From positions 186,001 through 250,000 of the forward strand of contig CAYGTO010000001.1 of the NCBI GenBank assembly GCA_964352815.1: a stretch of DNA of 64,000 nt, in the 5' to 3' direction. Source of the DNA: CAYGTO01 sp964352815 (GTDB taxonomy: Bacteria > Pseudomonadota > Alphaproteobacteria > Rickettsiales > UBA3002). The translations under genes were made by a program, and so were the position numbers. Below, piece by piece: positions 51,715-59,870 of the stretch (the first letter of the stretch is position 1; each line of letters begins with the position of its first letter). Under the pieces are notes generated by a model. The model made no database searches and was not told where the DNA came from. It saw nothing but the letters and a program-made list of their open reading frames with translations.

Positions 51715-52485
51715 ATGGCAACTGCAAAACGTAAAACTACAGCGAAAAAACGTGTCGCTAAAAAATCAACTGCTCGTAAAGCGACAACAACACGCAAGGT
51801 TGCAGCGAAGAAATCTATTGCTCGTAAAACGACTGCGCGTAAGTCAGTGGCGAAAAAGTCAACGGCGCGTAAAGCGTCTCCTGCTAAGTCATCTGCTTCT
51901 GCGGCGGCGTCTATTCAGAACGCAACGAAGAGCATGAATGCACAACTCGCATCGGTTGCTGCGCTTCCAACTGCGGCGCAGAAGAATGCGAGTGAGATGA
52001 TGAATCAAGGTAACAAAGCAATGCGTGATTGGATGAGCGCGAGCGCGAAAGAGATGCAGCGTGTGCAAGATAAAATGTTCGCGGTAAGCCGTGCGAGTGC
52101 GAGCCAAATTTCTCATTCCACTAATAATGCATCTGGATCGATTCAGGGCGTGGTTGATTTTAGCCGCGATAATGTCGAAGCATGTGTTGAGTGCGGTAAC
52201 ATTGTTGCTGAGATTTCACAGTCAATGGGTGAAGAGATTGTCGAAGCAGCGAACCGCACGATCTCGCAGAATGTTGAGCTTTCGAAAGATCTCTTCAACT
52301 GTCGCACATTGAATGATGTGTTTGATCTTCAGTCGCGTTTCATGAAACAAAATATGGAGCACTTCTTCTCAGAGTCGATCAAAATTTCTGAGCTGATGTT
52401 CCGCAGCGCATCGGAAGCATCGATGCCAATCAATGAGCGTGTGAACATGGCAGGTTCGCGCATGAAAGATATGATGGCTGCGTAA
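51715..52485 (+). CDS. Phasin-family protein with histone H1-like Lys/Ala-rich N-terminus
   Basis: 256 residues. Residues 1-60 are a basic low-complexity tail of KKxxARK units (TAKKRVAKKSTARKATTTRK, then SIARKTTARKSVAKK). Residues about 75-250 form a phasin-type amphipathic helical domain (QKNASEMMNQGNKAMRDWM, VDFSRDNVEACVECGNIVAE, DLQSRFMKQNMEHFFSES). Phasins coat polyhydroxyalkanoate granules; PhaF/PhaM-type proteins with basic tails also bind DNA and help share granules at division. Here the basic part is at the N-terminus. No PHA synthase is in the window. AAAGGAG precedes the ATG. Confidence 0.85.
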   Translation: MATAKRKTTAKKRVAKKSTARKATTTRKVAAKKSIARKTTARKSVAKKSTARKASPAKSSASAAASIQNATKSMNAQLASVAALPTAAQKNASEMMNQGNKAMRDWMSASAKEMQRVQDKMFAVSRASASQISHSTNNASGSIQGVVDFSRDNVEACVECGNIVAEISQSMGEEIVEAANRTISQNVELSKDLFNCRTLNDVFDLQSRFMKQNMEHFFSESIKISELMFRSASEASMPINERVNMAGSRMKDMMAA

Positions 52486-52508
52486 GCAATACATCCTTTA
52501 CAATACGA

Positions 52509-52535
52509 AAAGGGCTCCAATCGGAGCCCTTTTTT
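52509..52535 (+). terminator. Rho-independent terminator after the phasin gene
   Basis: AAGGGCTCCAATCGGAGCCC followed by TTTTTT; stem of 8 with a 4-base loop and a T-run. 24 bases after the phasin stop, and between it and the convergent hemA. Confidence 0.9.
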
Positions 52536-52558
52536 GTATGAAATTTTTATAAAAAAGA

Positions 52559-53800
52559 TTAGCCGGCGTGGCGCCTGAATGCCGCAGGCGCTGAGGATTC
52601 AAGCGGAATGTCGAGCATTGCAAAGCACGCTACCAATGCTTCGGTCAGCGCATCCATCATTGCATGGCTGTGTAGCGGCGTCGGTGTAATACGCAAACGC
52701 TCCGTGCCTTTCGGAACGGTCGGGTAATTGATCGGCTGAATATACATGCCGTGATCATGCAGCAGCATGTCAGACGCGGCTTTACATTTCACCGGATCCT
52801 TCACGAGCACGGGCACAATATGCGTTGGGTTTTCCAACTGCGGAATGCCCACTTGTGACAAATTATCTTTCAGATATTGCGCAGCGGCTTGATGCTCCGC
52901 GCGCTCTTCCTGCGAGTGCATCAAATAGCGAATGCTTGCGCTTGCGCCCGCGGCCAAAGAGGGGGGGAGCGATGTTGTAAAAATAAAGCCCGGCGCGTAG
53001 GAGCGAATCATATCAACAATGCTTTGCGAGGTTGCAATATAGCCGCCCATAATGCCGTAAGCCTTGGCGAGTGTGCCTTGAATAATGTCTATCTCGTCCA
53101 TCAAATCTTGCGCTTCCGCCATGCCTGCGCCGCGCGGTCCATACATGCCCACCGCATGCACCTCGTCGAGGTAGGTGATCGCGTTATATTTGCGGGCGAG
53201 CTGAGCAAATTCCTTCATACGTCCAATGTCGCCATCCATGGAATAGACTGACTCAAATGCAATAATCTTCGGCGCTTTCGGGTCGACCGATGCGAGCAGC
53301 GATTCCAAATGTTCAACATCATTATGACGGAAAATCTTTTTCTCAGCCGAGCTATTCCGAATCCCATGGATCATCGAGGCATGATTCATCGCATCGGAAA
53401 AAATCACGCAATCTTTGAACACCGAACCAAGTGTGCTCAGCGTCGCTTCGTTGGCAATATAGCCAGAGGTGAACACAAGTGCCGCGTCTTTTTGGTGCAG
53501 CTCCGCAAGCGTGCTTTCAAGCTCGACCACTTTACAATGTGTCCCGGAAATGTTCCGCGTTCCGCCAGAGCCTGCGCCCATCTCATCGATTGCGTCTTGC
53601 ATCGCGCTGACCACATCAGGATGTTGGCCCATGCCAAGATAATCATTGGCGCACCAGACGATCACGTCCTTGTCTAAATCTTTATGTTTTGCATAAGGAT
53701 AGGAGCCAGCTTCGCGCGCGATCGTGTTGAACACGCGGTAGCGACCTTCCTCGCGGAGGGTGTTGGTGGCGTCATCGCAAAGTGCGTTATAATCGATCAT
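52559..53800 (-). CDS. hemA: 5-aminolevulinate synthase
   Basis: 413 residues from MIDYNALCDD (53800), preceded by AAGGGA; a longer frame to 53848 is less likely. Condenses glycine and succinyl-CoA to 5-aminolevulinate (Shemin route), a marker of Alphaproteobacteria. Seen: SGGTRNISGTH, FESVYSMDGDIG, YLDEVHAVGMYGPRGAG, and the PLP lysine in GTLAKAYGIMGGY. First step of heme synthesis; next to heme A synthase. Confidence 0.95.
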   Translation of the reverse strand: MIDYNALCDDATNTLREEGRYRVFNTIAREAGSYPYAKHKDLDKDVIVWCANDYLGMGQHPDVVSAMQDAIDEMGAGSGGTRNISGTHCKVVELESTLAELHQKDAALVFTSGYIANEATLSTLGSVFKDCVIFSDAMNHASMIHGIRNSSAEKKIFRHNDVEHLESLLASVDPKAPKIIAFESVYSMDGDIGRMKEFAQLARKYNAITYLDEVHAVGMYGPRGAGMAEAQDLMDEIDIIQGTLAKAYGIMGGYIATSQSIVDMIRSYAPGFIFTTSLPPSLAAGASASIRYLMHSQEERAEHQAAAQYLKDNLSQVGIPQLENPTHIVPVLVKDPVKCKAASDMLLHDHGMYIQPINYPTVPKGTERLRITPTPLHSHAMMDALTEALVACFAMLDIPLESSAPAAFRRHAG

Positions 53801-53883
53801 GCGTCCCTTATTTTTGCTTACTTTACCTGTTTCTCCGGCCAATCGCAACGGTGGATTCCTCCATTATGGGGATATTGGATATG

Positions 53884-54930
53884 TCATGTACGCACCTTAG
53901 CTGGGGTGTGGTATAACATTTTGTGTTTTAAGAGCAAAAAGGCTCCGAGCAGCGCGAGCGCACCAAGCTGGTGCAGCGAGGCCAGGGCGATCGGCACTTC
54001 ATAGATGAGTGTGGAAACGCCTAATATAAACTGAATAAAAAGGATGAGCAGCAGCCATTTCACCGCGCGGCGCACAGGCTCGCTCTGGGTTCGCCAACAT
54101 ATCACAGCAAGCACGAGTATCGCCGCGGTGAGAAGTTTCGCTAGGATGCGGTGTTGAAATTGCACCATCGGAATGTGTTCGATATGGCTCCGCCACCAGG
54201 GTTCAAGCGCCATCAACCCTTGCGGCACCCATTGCCCATCCATCAGCGGATAGGTGTTGTAGATCATCCCAGCATCATAGCCGGCAACAAACGCCCCAAA
54301 GATAATTTGCAGGATGAGAAGGGCGAGGGTGAGGGGGATGAACCATGTAAGGCCGGTCGATAGGGGGCTGGGCGTACTCGTATCGCGCTTGAGGTTCAGC
54401 CATTGCCAACAGAGCAGCGAGAAAATCAGAAATGCCGTGCATAAATGCAGCGCGAGCTTGAGCGGGTTGACATATGGGTCGTCTTGTAGCCCGCTTTTCA
54501 CCATAATCCAGCCGAACAGTCCTTGCATCCCGACGAGCAGGCTAACTCCAGTCATGCGCCAGAGATGTTTCGCGGGGAGAGTTTTGCGCAGTGCGAAATA
54601 TATCAAAGGTAAGGCGAAAACCAGCCCCGTAATCCGCCCAAGCAGTCGGTGGATATATTCCAGCCAATAAATACGTTTGAAGTCGGCGAGTTCGAAATAG
54701 CTGTTAATTTTCTGAAATTCCGGCGTTTGTTTATAATCGTCAAACTCTTGCAGCCACGCTTCCTGGCTTAGCGGGGGGAAGGTGCCGGAGAAGACTTTCC
54801 ATTCAACGATTGAAAGGCCCGATTCGGTAAGCCGCGTGACCCCACCAATAAAAACCATGATCACTACCATGGTCATGCAGGCGATTAACCATCTGGAAAA
54901 CATAATAGATTGCTTATCATTTAGAATCAT
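53884..54930 (-). CDS. ctaA: Heme A synthase (COX15/CtaA family)
   Basis: 348 residues with eight predicted membrane helices. Converts heme O to heme A for aa3-type oxidase. Seen: FIGGVTRLTESGLSIVEW with conserved histidine motifs EYIHRLLGR and VQFQHRILAKLL, and the late LHQLGALALLGAFLL. The Cys pair of type-1 enzymes is not evident, in line with type-2 proteobacterial CtaA. Upstream of hemA on the same strand, 84 bases away. Confidence 0.93.
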   Translation of the reverse strand: MILNDKQSIMFSRWLIACMTMVVIMVFIGGVTRLTESGLSIVEWKVFSGTFPPLSQEAWLQEFDDYKQTPEFQKINSYFELADFKRIYWLEYIHRLLGRITGLVFALPLIYFALRKTLPAKHLWRMTGVSLLVGMQGLFGWIMVKSGLQDDPYVNPLKLALHLCTAFLIFSLLCWQWLNLKRDTSTPSPLSTGLTWFIPLTLALLILQIIFGAFVAGYDAGMIYNTYPLMDGQWVPQGLMALEPWWRSHIEHIPMVQFQHRILAKLLTAAILVLAVICWRTQSEPVRRAVKWLLLILFIQFILGVSTLIYEVPIALASLHQLGALALLGAFLLLKHKMLYHTPAKVRT

Positions 54931-55007
54931 TATAAGTTCATAATATCATGTTTAATCCAAAGCACAAGTGAAACAAAATGCTTAACCCAATTGAAAAAGT
55001 AGGTAGT

Positions 55008-55088
55008 GTCATTCCCGCGGAAGCGGGAATCCAATACACCAAGAGGCCTCTCTGGAATTCAATGGATCCCCGTTTTCACGGGGATGAC
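55008..55088 (+). repeat. GTCAT-type palindromic repeat
   Basis: 81 bp, GTCATTCCCGCGGAAGCGGGAATCC and GGATCCCCGTTTTCACGGGGATGAC, both clean hairpins. It lies in the divergent gap between ctaA and the oxidase-like gene, leaving about 16 bases before the latter's start. Confidence 0.92.
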
Positions 55089-55104
55089 ATAAGAAGAGAC
55101 AAAC

Positions 55105-56457
55105 ATGCTAACCATTGAAGAATCTGCCAAACCTCTCATCAAAAAATGGCTTGCCATTGGGGTGACGGCCCTCGCGCTCGCCGGCGTTTTCGCCGTGATA
55201 TTGGTCGTGGCGCGCACGCCGGGGCTGAACACTCTGCCGTTTTTCAAAGAACTTTTCGCCGTGTCGCTCGTGGTTCATGTCGATTTATCAGTGTGGGTAT
55301 GGTTCCTCGCCATTATTTGCCTGAGTTTCACCCTGCTGCCGGGCGTCGCGAAGGCCGCACCGCTCTATCAAAAAGCATCCTACCTTCTTTTTGGGTTTGG
55401 CGCGCTCGCTATGGCTCTGTCACCGTTGCATTCGGAATGGGTGGTCTATAAGAGCAACTATATTCCGATGCTACACAACCCTGTTTTTGTGCTGTCGCTT
55501 GCGTTGCTCATGTGCGGCTTAATGGTGCAGCTACTCGCGCTTGCTCTCTGGTTTATACAGCGCCCTGCCTTGTCGCTGATTCAACAGGGCATTGCGCTAA
55601 ATGGCGTCATTCTATTCATCGCGCTCGGTGCGTTTATTGCCTCAGCCGCCTTGCTTAAAACGCCGCTTGAAGGCGTGTCTCTTTATGAGCATCTTTTTTG
55701 GGGCGGCGGGCATGTGCTACAATTCGGATTTGTCCAAATCATGATGGTCGCCTGGATGACGCTTCTCTGCGGTGCAGGCCTAAGTTTGTGTATTCCAAAC
55801 GTCATGCAGCGCATTATCTTCTGGTTCGGGCCTGTGGTGCTACTAGCCACCCCTTACGCCTATATTGCGTATGACATCACTGATTATGAGCATCAGAAAT
55901 TCTTCACCTGGCAGATGAATATTGTCGGTGGGGCAGCGGCGGTTCTTCTCAGTATTTATACCTTGGCCGCGCTGTTCGAGAAATGGTCGCAGCGTTCCAA
56001 AGCAAACCGCGCTTATCTTTCTTCCTTGCTCATGTCGTTACTACTTTTTCTCTCGGGCGGGTTGATAAGCCTGTTTATTCAGGGCCAAAATGTTATTATC
56101 CCTGCGCATTATCATGGCTCAATTGTCGGTGTAACGCTAGCGCTGATGGGCTTTGTCTATTGGTTGTTGCCGCGCCTTGGCTATAAAGATATGAGTCAAA
56201 GCCGCACCGCATTTTGGCAACCCATTGTGCTGGGCGGCGGACAGCTGTTGCACATTGGCGGCCTTGCCGTATCGGGTGGCTATGGCGTGCTGCGCAAAGT
56301 GGCAGGCGGCACGGCGGAGCTCGAGCCCCATGTCCGCGCCGCGCTTGGCGTAATGGGCGGTGGCGGCTTGCTGGCCATTATTGGCGGGCTCATGTTTGTG
56401 ATTGTGGTGATTCAGTCCGTGCGCAAAAAAGGCATAGCACATTCTAAAGATAAATGA
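55105..56457 (+). CDS. Divergent heme-copper oxidase subunit I-like membrane protein
   Basis: 450 residues with about 12 membrane helices, as in subunit I of heme-copper oxidases. Candidate heme ligands: His in VVHVDLSVWVWF (helix II) and the H-x-H of IPAHYHGSIVG followed by GFVYWLLPRLGY (helix X, cf. AHFHYVLSMG in COX1). Helix VI has His in FWGGGHVLQFGF but lacks the usual HPEVY tyrosine. The helix VII His pair reads EHQKFF, with one His. Thus one CuB ligand and the Tyr seem missing. No subunit II or III is adjacent. Could be an NO reductase-like, an oxidase of a new group, or a non-catalytic heme protein. Confidence 0.65.
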   Translation: MLTIEESAKPLIKKWLAIGVTALALAGVFAVILVVARTPGLNTLPFFKELFAVSLVVHVDLSVWVWFLAIICLSFTLLPGVAKAAPLYQKASYLLFGFGALAMALSPLHSEWVVYKSNYIPMLHNPVFVLSLALLMCGLMVQLLALALWFIQRPALSLIQQGIALNGVILFIALGAFIASAALLKTPLEGVSLYEHLFWGGGHVLQFGFVQIMMVAWMTLLCGAGLSLCIPNVMQRIIFWFGPVVLLATPYAYIAYDITDYEHQKFFTWQMNIVGGAAAVLLSIYTLAALFEKWSQRSKANRAYLSSLLMSLLLFLSGGLISLFIQGQNVIIPAHYHGSIVGVTLALMGFVYWLLPRLGYKDMSQSRTAFWQPIVLGGGQLLHIGGLAVSGGYGVLRKVAGGTAELEPHVRAALGVMGGGGLLAIIGGLMFVIVVIQSVRKKGIAHSKDK

Positions 56458-56535
56458 CGAGGGCCGAAGGATTTGCTTGCCTGTTACGTATGAGACGGTA
56501 AACTACATTTCAATTTGATCATAGGGAGAGAAACT

Positions 56536-57021
56536 ATGTTACGTTCAGTCATTTCGTTAGTTGCCGTAGGCGCATTGCTTGCAGCATGTCAGCAGCCAGG
56601 CCAGCGCGGCGGTATTGATAAGCAAACAGGTGGGACACTGGCGGGCGCGATTGCCGGCGGTGTGCTAGGTTCAAAAATTGGTGGCGGCACCGGAAACGCG
56701 ATCGCCATTGGTGCGGGAACGCTTCTAGGCGCGTATCTTGGCGGCGAAGTGGGTAAATCACTCGACCGCGCGGATATGCAATATTATGACCGCACCTCAC
56801 AGCGTGCACTTGAAACCACGCCATCGGGTGAGACTCTGCCGTGGAACAACCCGCAAACGGGTAACCGCGGAACAGTCACACCGCAAAACTATTACCAAAC
56901 CGGTGATGGCCGCTATTGCCGTGAATATCAGCAGACAGTTACCGTCGGCGGTCAAACCGAGCAAGGCTATGGTACGGCATGCCGCCAGCCAGATGGTTCG
57001 TGGGAAATTGTTTCAAACTAA
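56536..57021 (+). CDS. Glycine-zipper outer-membrane lipoprotein (17 kDa antigen-like)
   Basis: 161 residues from MLRSVISLVAVGALLAACQ (56536), preceded by GGGAGAG. A lipobox LLAAC gives a lipidated Cys at 19. A Gly-rich two-helix zipper follows (GGTLAGAIAGGVLGSKIGGG and NAIAIGAGTLLGAYLGGEVG), then a C-terminal domain with NYYQTGDGRYCREYQQTV and YGTACRQPDGSWEIV. This is the Rickettsia 17 kDa surface antigen family, common in Alphaproteobacteria; structural role in the outer membrane. Confidence 0.9.
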   Translation: MLRSVISLVAVGALLAACQQPGQRGGIDKQTGGTLAGAIAGGVLGSKIGGGTGNAIAIGAGTLLGAYLGGEVGKSLDRADMQYYDRTSQRALETTPSGETLPWNNPQTGNRGTVTPQNYYQTGDGRYCREYQQTVTVGGQTEQGYGTACRQPDGSWEIVSN

Positions 57022-57030
57022 CAGAGGCGT

Positions 57031-57867
57031 ATGATAGAAGACATAACACACACAGTGCCAACCGGTGACCTTATGAAAGGCAAACGCGGCCTCATTATGG
57101 GCGTGGCTAATGATAAATCGATTGCCTGGGGCATTGCGAAACAAATCGCGGCGCAAGGCGCCGAGATTGCTTTTTCCTATCAGGGCGAAACGCTGGAAAA
57201 GCGCGTGCGTCCGCTGGCAGAATCAGTAGGGTCTGATTTTCTCATTGAATGCGATGTGCGCGATGAAGAGAATATCGATGCCATGTTTGAGACGTTGAAA
57301 AGCCGATGGGAGTCGATTGATTTCCTTGTTCATGCCATTGCCTTCTCGGATAAGGATGAGCTTAAGGGCCGCTATATTGATACGAGCCTCGAGAACTTCA
57401 CCAAATCGATGCATATCTCGGTCTATTCCTTTACTTCGATCTCGCGCCGCGCGACGGAGATGATGCCAAATGGCGGAAGCCTGCTAACGCTGACCTACCT
57501 TGGTGCTGAGCGCGTCGTGCCGCATTATAATGTGATGGGAATTGCGAAGTCAGCGCTGGAGACATCGGTGAAGTATATGGCGGTGGATTTGGGCGGCGAT
57601 AATATTCGCGTGAACGCGATTTCAGCCGGCCCGATCAAGACGTTGGCCGCGATGGGGATTGGTGACTTCCGTTATATTCTGAAATGGAATGAGCTGAACT
57701 CACCGCTCAAGCGCAACACGACCATTGAAGATGTCGGCGGGGCAGGGCTGTTCTTACTCTCAAGCCTCGGTTCTGGCACGACGGGCGAGTGCTTGCATGT
57801 CGATTCTGGCTATCACGTGGTTGGCATGAAAGCGATCGACGCGCCGGACATTGCGCTGGAGAAATAG
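57031..57867 (+). CDS. fabI: Enoyl-[acyl-carrier-protein] reductase (NADH)
   Basis: 278 residues from ATG 57031 (AGAGG before it); an alternative start at 57073 (MKGKRGLIMG) would give 264. Last reductive step of fatty acid elongation. NAD-binding GVANDKSIAWGIAKQIA, core HAIAFSDKDELKGRY, the Y-x6-K active site in YNVMGIAKSALE, and AGPIKTLAAMGI. A classic triclosan-type FabI. Confidence 0.95.
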   Translation: MIEDITHTVPTGDLMKGKRGLIMGVANDKSIAWGIAKQIAAQGAEIAFSYQGETLEKRVRPLAESVGSDFLIECDVRDEENIDAMFETLKSRWESIDFLVHAIAFSDKDELKGRYIDTSLENFTKSMHISVYSFTSISRRATEMMPNGGSLLTLTYLGAERVVPHYNVMGIAKSALETSVKYMAVDLGGDNIRVNAISAGPIKTLAAMGIGDFRYILKWNELNSPLKRNTTIEDVGGAGLFLLSSLGSGTTGECLHVDSGYHVVGMKAIDAPDIALEK

Positions 57868-57874
57868 TGGTTAC

Positions 57875-58258
57875 GTCATTCTCGACCGAGCTGCTGCGAG
57901 TGTCGGGAATCTGATAGATGAAATTATCCTATGTATATATAGTCACGAATAAGCCGGGTGGCGTCTTGTATACAGGAGTTACCTCACATTTGATGCAGCG
58001 GATATATCAACATAGAACGAACATGATTGAAGGCTTTACACGCAAATATAGCTGTAAAACACTTGTATATTATGAAGTTTTTGATGATATAGAAGCAGCA
58101 ATTATGCGAGAGAAGAAAATAAAAAAGATGCTACGCTACACGAAGATTAACTTGATCGAGAAAAATAACCCACAATGGGAAGACTTATATGAAACCCTGT
58201 TACAATATGGAGAGCGCGCTTAGATCCCCGAGATCGGCTAGGCCGACTCGAGGATGAC
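57875..58258 (+). mobile_element. GTCAT-type palindromic element carrying a GIY-YIG nuclease gene
   Basis: 384-bp unit after fabI. Left half 57875-57913 (GTCATTCTCGACCGAG...GTCGGGAATCTG) and right half 58222-58258 (AGATCCCCGAG...CTCGAGGATGAC) are the two hairpin halves of the repeat seen empty at 10886-10969 and, reversed, at 42096-42172. In the empty copy the halves are 8 bases apart (TCTCGAGA); here 308 bases lie between them, almost all of which is the GIY-YIG ORF. Read as an autonomous element with palindromic ends; mobility is inference. Confidence 0.85.
57918..58223 (+). CDS. Small GIY-YIG nuclease (URI/Endo-like) inside a palindromic repeat
   Basis: 101 residues. The domain spans the whole chain: GIY equivalent YVYIVTN, YIG equivalent LYTGVTS, catalytic Arg in LMQRIYQH, GFTRKY, and the Glu metal ligand in REKKIKKM. 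The family includes free-standing nucleases of unknown role, UvrC N-terminus and homing endonucleases. The ATG is 4 bases after the left repeat half and the TAG stop overlaps the right half by 2 bases. No strong ribosome site is seen. Base use is clearly AT-richer than fabI and aroC, a sign of recent arrival. Confidence 0.9.
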   Translation: MKLSYVYIVTNKPGGVLYTGVTSHLMQRIYQHRTNMIEGFTRKYSCKTLVYYEVFDDIEAAIMREKKIKKMLRYTKINLIEKNNPQWEDLYETLLQYGERA

Positions 58259-58268
58259 GTAATTAAAA

Positions 58269-59333
58269 ATGATCAACCGTTTCGGAAATCTATTCACCTT
58301 TACCTCCTGGGGGGAATCCCATGGCCCGTCGATTGGCTGCGTGGTCGATGGTGTGCCGTCGATGATTGCGCTGAGTGAGGCGGATATACAGCCTTACCTC
58401 GATGCGCGGCGGCCAGCGCAGAATAAATATACGACCCAGCGCAAAGAGCCTGATCAGGTGAGAATTTTGTCGGGTGTGTTTGAAGGTAAAACCACCGGCC
58501 ATCCGATTTCGCTGGTCATCGAGAATCAGGACCAAAAGTCGAAAGACTATGGCGACATTAAAGACAAATTCCGCCCCGGCCATGCGGATTATACCTATCA
58601 CGAGAAATATGGTATTCGCGATTACCGCGGCGGTGGGCGCTCCTCGGCGCGTGAAACCGCGATGCGCGTGGCGGCCGGTGCGATCGCACGAAAGATCCTC
58701 GACGGCGTGACGGTGCGCGGTGCGCTGGTGCAGCTGGGTATCCATTCCGTCAACCGAGATAGTTGGGATTGGAATGAGGTGCCGAACAACCCGTTCTGGT
58801 GTCCGGATGCAAAGGCGGCGAGCGATTGGGCGACCTATTTAGATGCGATCCGCAAAGATGGCTCGTCCGTCGGCGCGGTGATCGAAGTGGTGGCGGAAGG
58901 CGTACCGGTTGGTCTCGGCGAGCCTGTGTACGCAAAGCTTGATACGATGCTCGCCGGCGCGATGATGAGCATCAACGCGGTCAAAGGCGTGGAGATTGGC
59001 AATGGTTTTGAAGCGGCCGCGCTGCGCGGGGAACAAAATGCCGATGAAATGGAAATGAAGGGCCGCACTGCGGAGTTTCGCTCCAACCATGCGGGCGGCA
59101 TTATGGGTGGCATCTCCACCGGACAGCCGATTGTCGCGCGCTTTGCCGTGAAGCCAACCAGTTCGATTCTCACGCAAGTGGATACGGTTGATAAAGACGG
59201 CAATGATACCACGATTCAAACCAAGGGCCGCCACGACCCCTGCGTGGGTATTCGTGCGGTTCCGGTGGGTGAAGCGATGATGGCGTGTGTGCTGGCTGAC
59301 GCGTTGCTGATGCATCGCGCGCGGAAAGGTTAA
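58269..59333 (+). CDS. aroC: Chorismate synthase
   Basis: 354 residues. Makes chorismate from EPSP, last step of the shikimate route, with reduced FMN. Seen: the start FGNLFTFTSWGESHGPSIGC, RPGHADYTYHEKYGIRDYRG, GGRSSARETAMRVAAGA, and the C-terminal RHDPCVGIRAVPVGEAMMAC. Begins 10 bases after the palindromic element. Confidence 0.96.
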   Translation: MINRFGNLFTFTSWGESHGPSIGCVVDGVPSMIALSEADIQPYLDARRPAQNKYTTQRKEPDQVRILSGVFEGKTTGHPISLVIENQDQKSKDYGDIKDKFRPGHADYTYHEKYGIRDYRGGGRSSARETAMRVAAGAIARKILDGVTVRGALVQLGIHSVNRDSWDWNEVPNNPFWCPDAKAASDWATYLDAIRKDGSSVGAVIEVVAEGVPVGLGEPVYAKLDTMLAGAMMSINAVKGVEIGNGFEAAALRGEQNADEMEMKGRTAEFRSNHAGGIMGGISTGQPIVARFAVKPTSSILTQVDTVDKDGNDTTIQTKGRHDPCVGIRAVPVGEAMMACVLADALLMHRARKG

Positions 59334-59767
59334 TCGCGAGAACCAAACGGAAACCCACCTCTATTAGGCCTTTCTGGGGCAGGTTGAGTGGGGTAAGAAA
59401 GTGCGCAAAAAGCGGCAGGAGAAACTTCTACGAAACGATCGATGTGCCGGTCTAAAAATGTTTTCATGACTTCCTTTGGCACCATATGCTCATAAGCTGT
59501 GGCCCGGTTGTCCTCGTAGCCGGATATAGAAAAATATTCAGCGAGCATAAGCGAGTTTCTAAGTTGCCTATGTTCTGGGAGGCCTAAAGTTTCATCTATT
59601 TCGTTAGAAAGCTGGTCTAAATTGGCTAGCGGCGAATCGTCATATAGCTTATCTAGCACTGATTGGTAGGTTTCGCGAACCTCTTCTACGCGGCGCTTTC
59701 GTTCGTCCCGGTTACATAATGCGGGGTCAAAGAAAAGAATTTCATCATCGGCTAACACAGTTGTCAT
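59330..59767 (-). CDS. Acidic protein, unknown
   Basis: 145 residues from MTTVLADDEILFF (59767); an ATG at 59779 is in frame. Not recognised. Mostly helical, charged (RDERKRRVEEVRETYQSVLD), no signal or membrane segment, Pro/Arg-rich end. The 3' end overlaps aroC by 4 bases on the opposite strand. Divergent from htpG. Confidence 0.55.
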   Translation of the reverse strand: MTTVLADDEILFFDPALCNRDERKRRVEEVRETYQSVLDKLYDDSPLANLDQLSNEIDETLGLPEHRQLRNSLMLAEYFSISGYEDNRATAYEHMVPKEVMKTFLDRHIDRFVEVSPAAFCALSYPTQPAPERPNRGGFPFGSRD

Positions 59768-59870
59768 ACCAAATAACATACAGACACTATGTTACAGAAT
59801 GATGACAGTGACGTTGAAAAAATGAACTTTCTTCCTATATCCGCATATATAAATAAAAATGGAGATAGAT

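Noticed and set aside
51715..51900. Histone H1-like DNA-binding protein as a separate gene
   Set aside because: The basic tail continues in frame without a stop into a phasin domain, so it is one protein.
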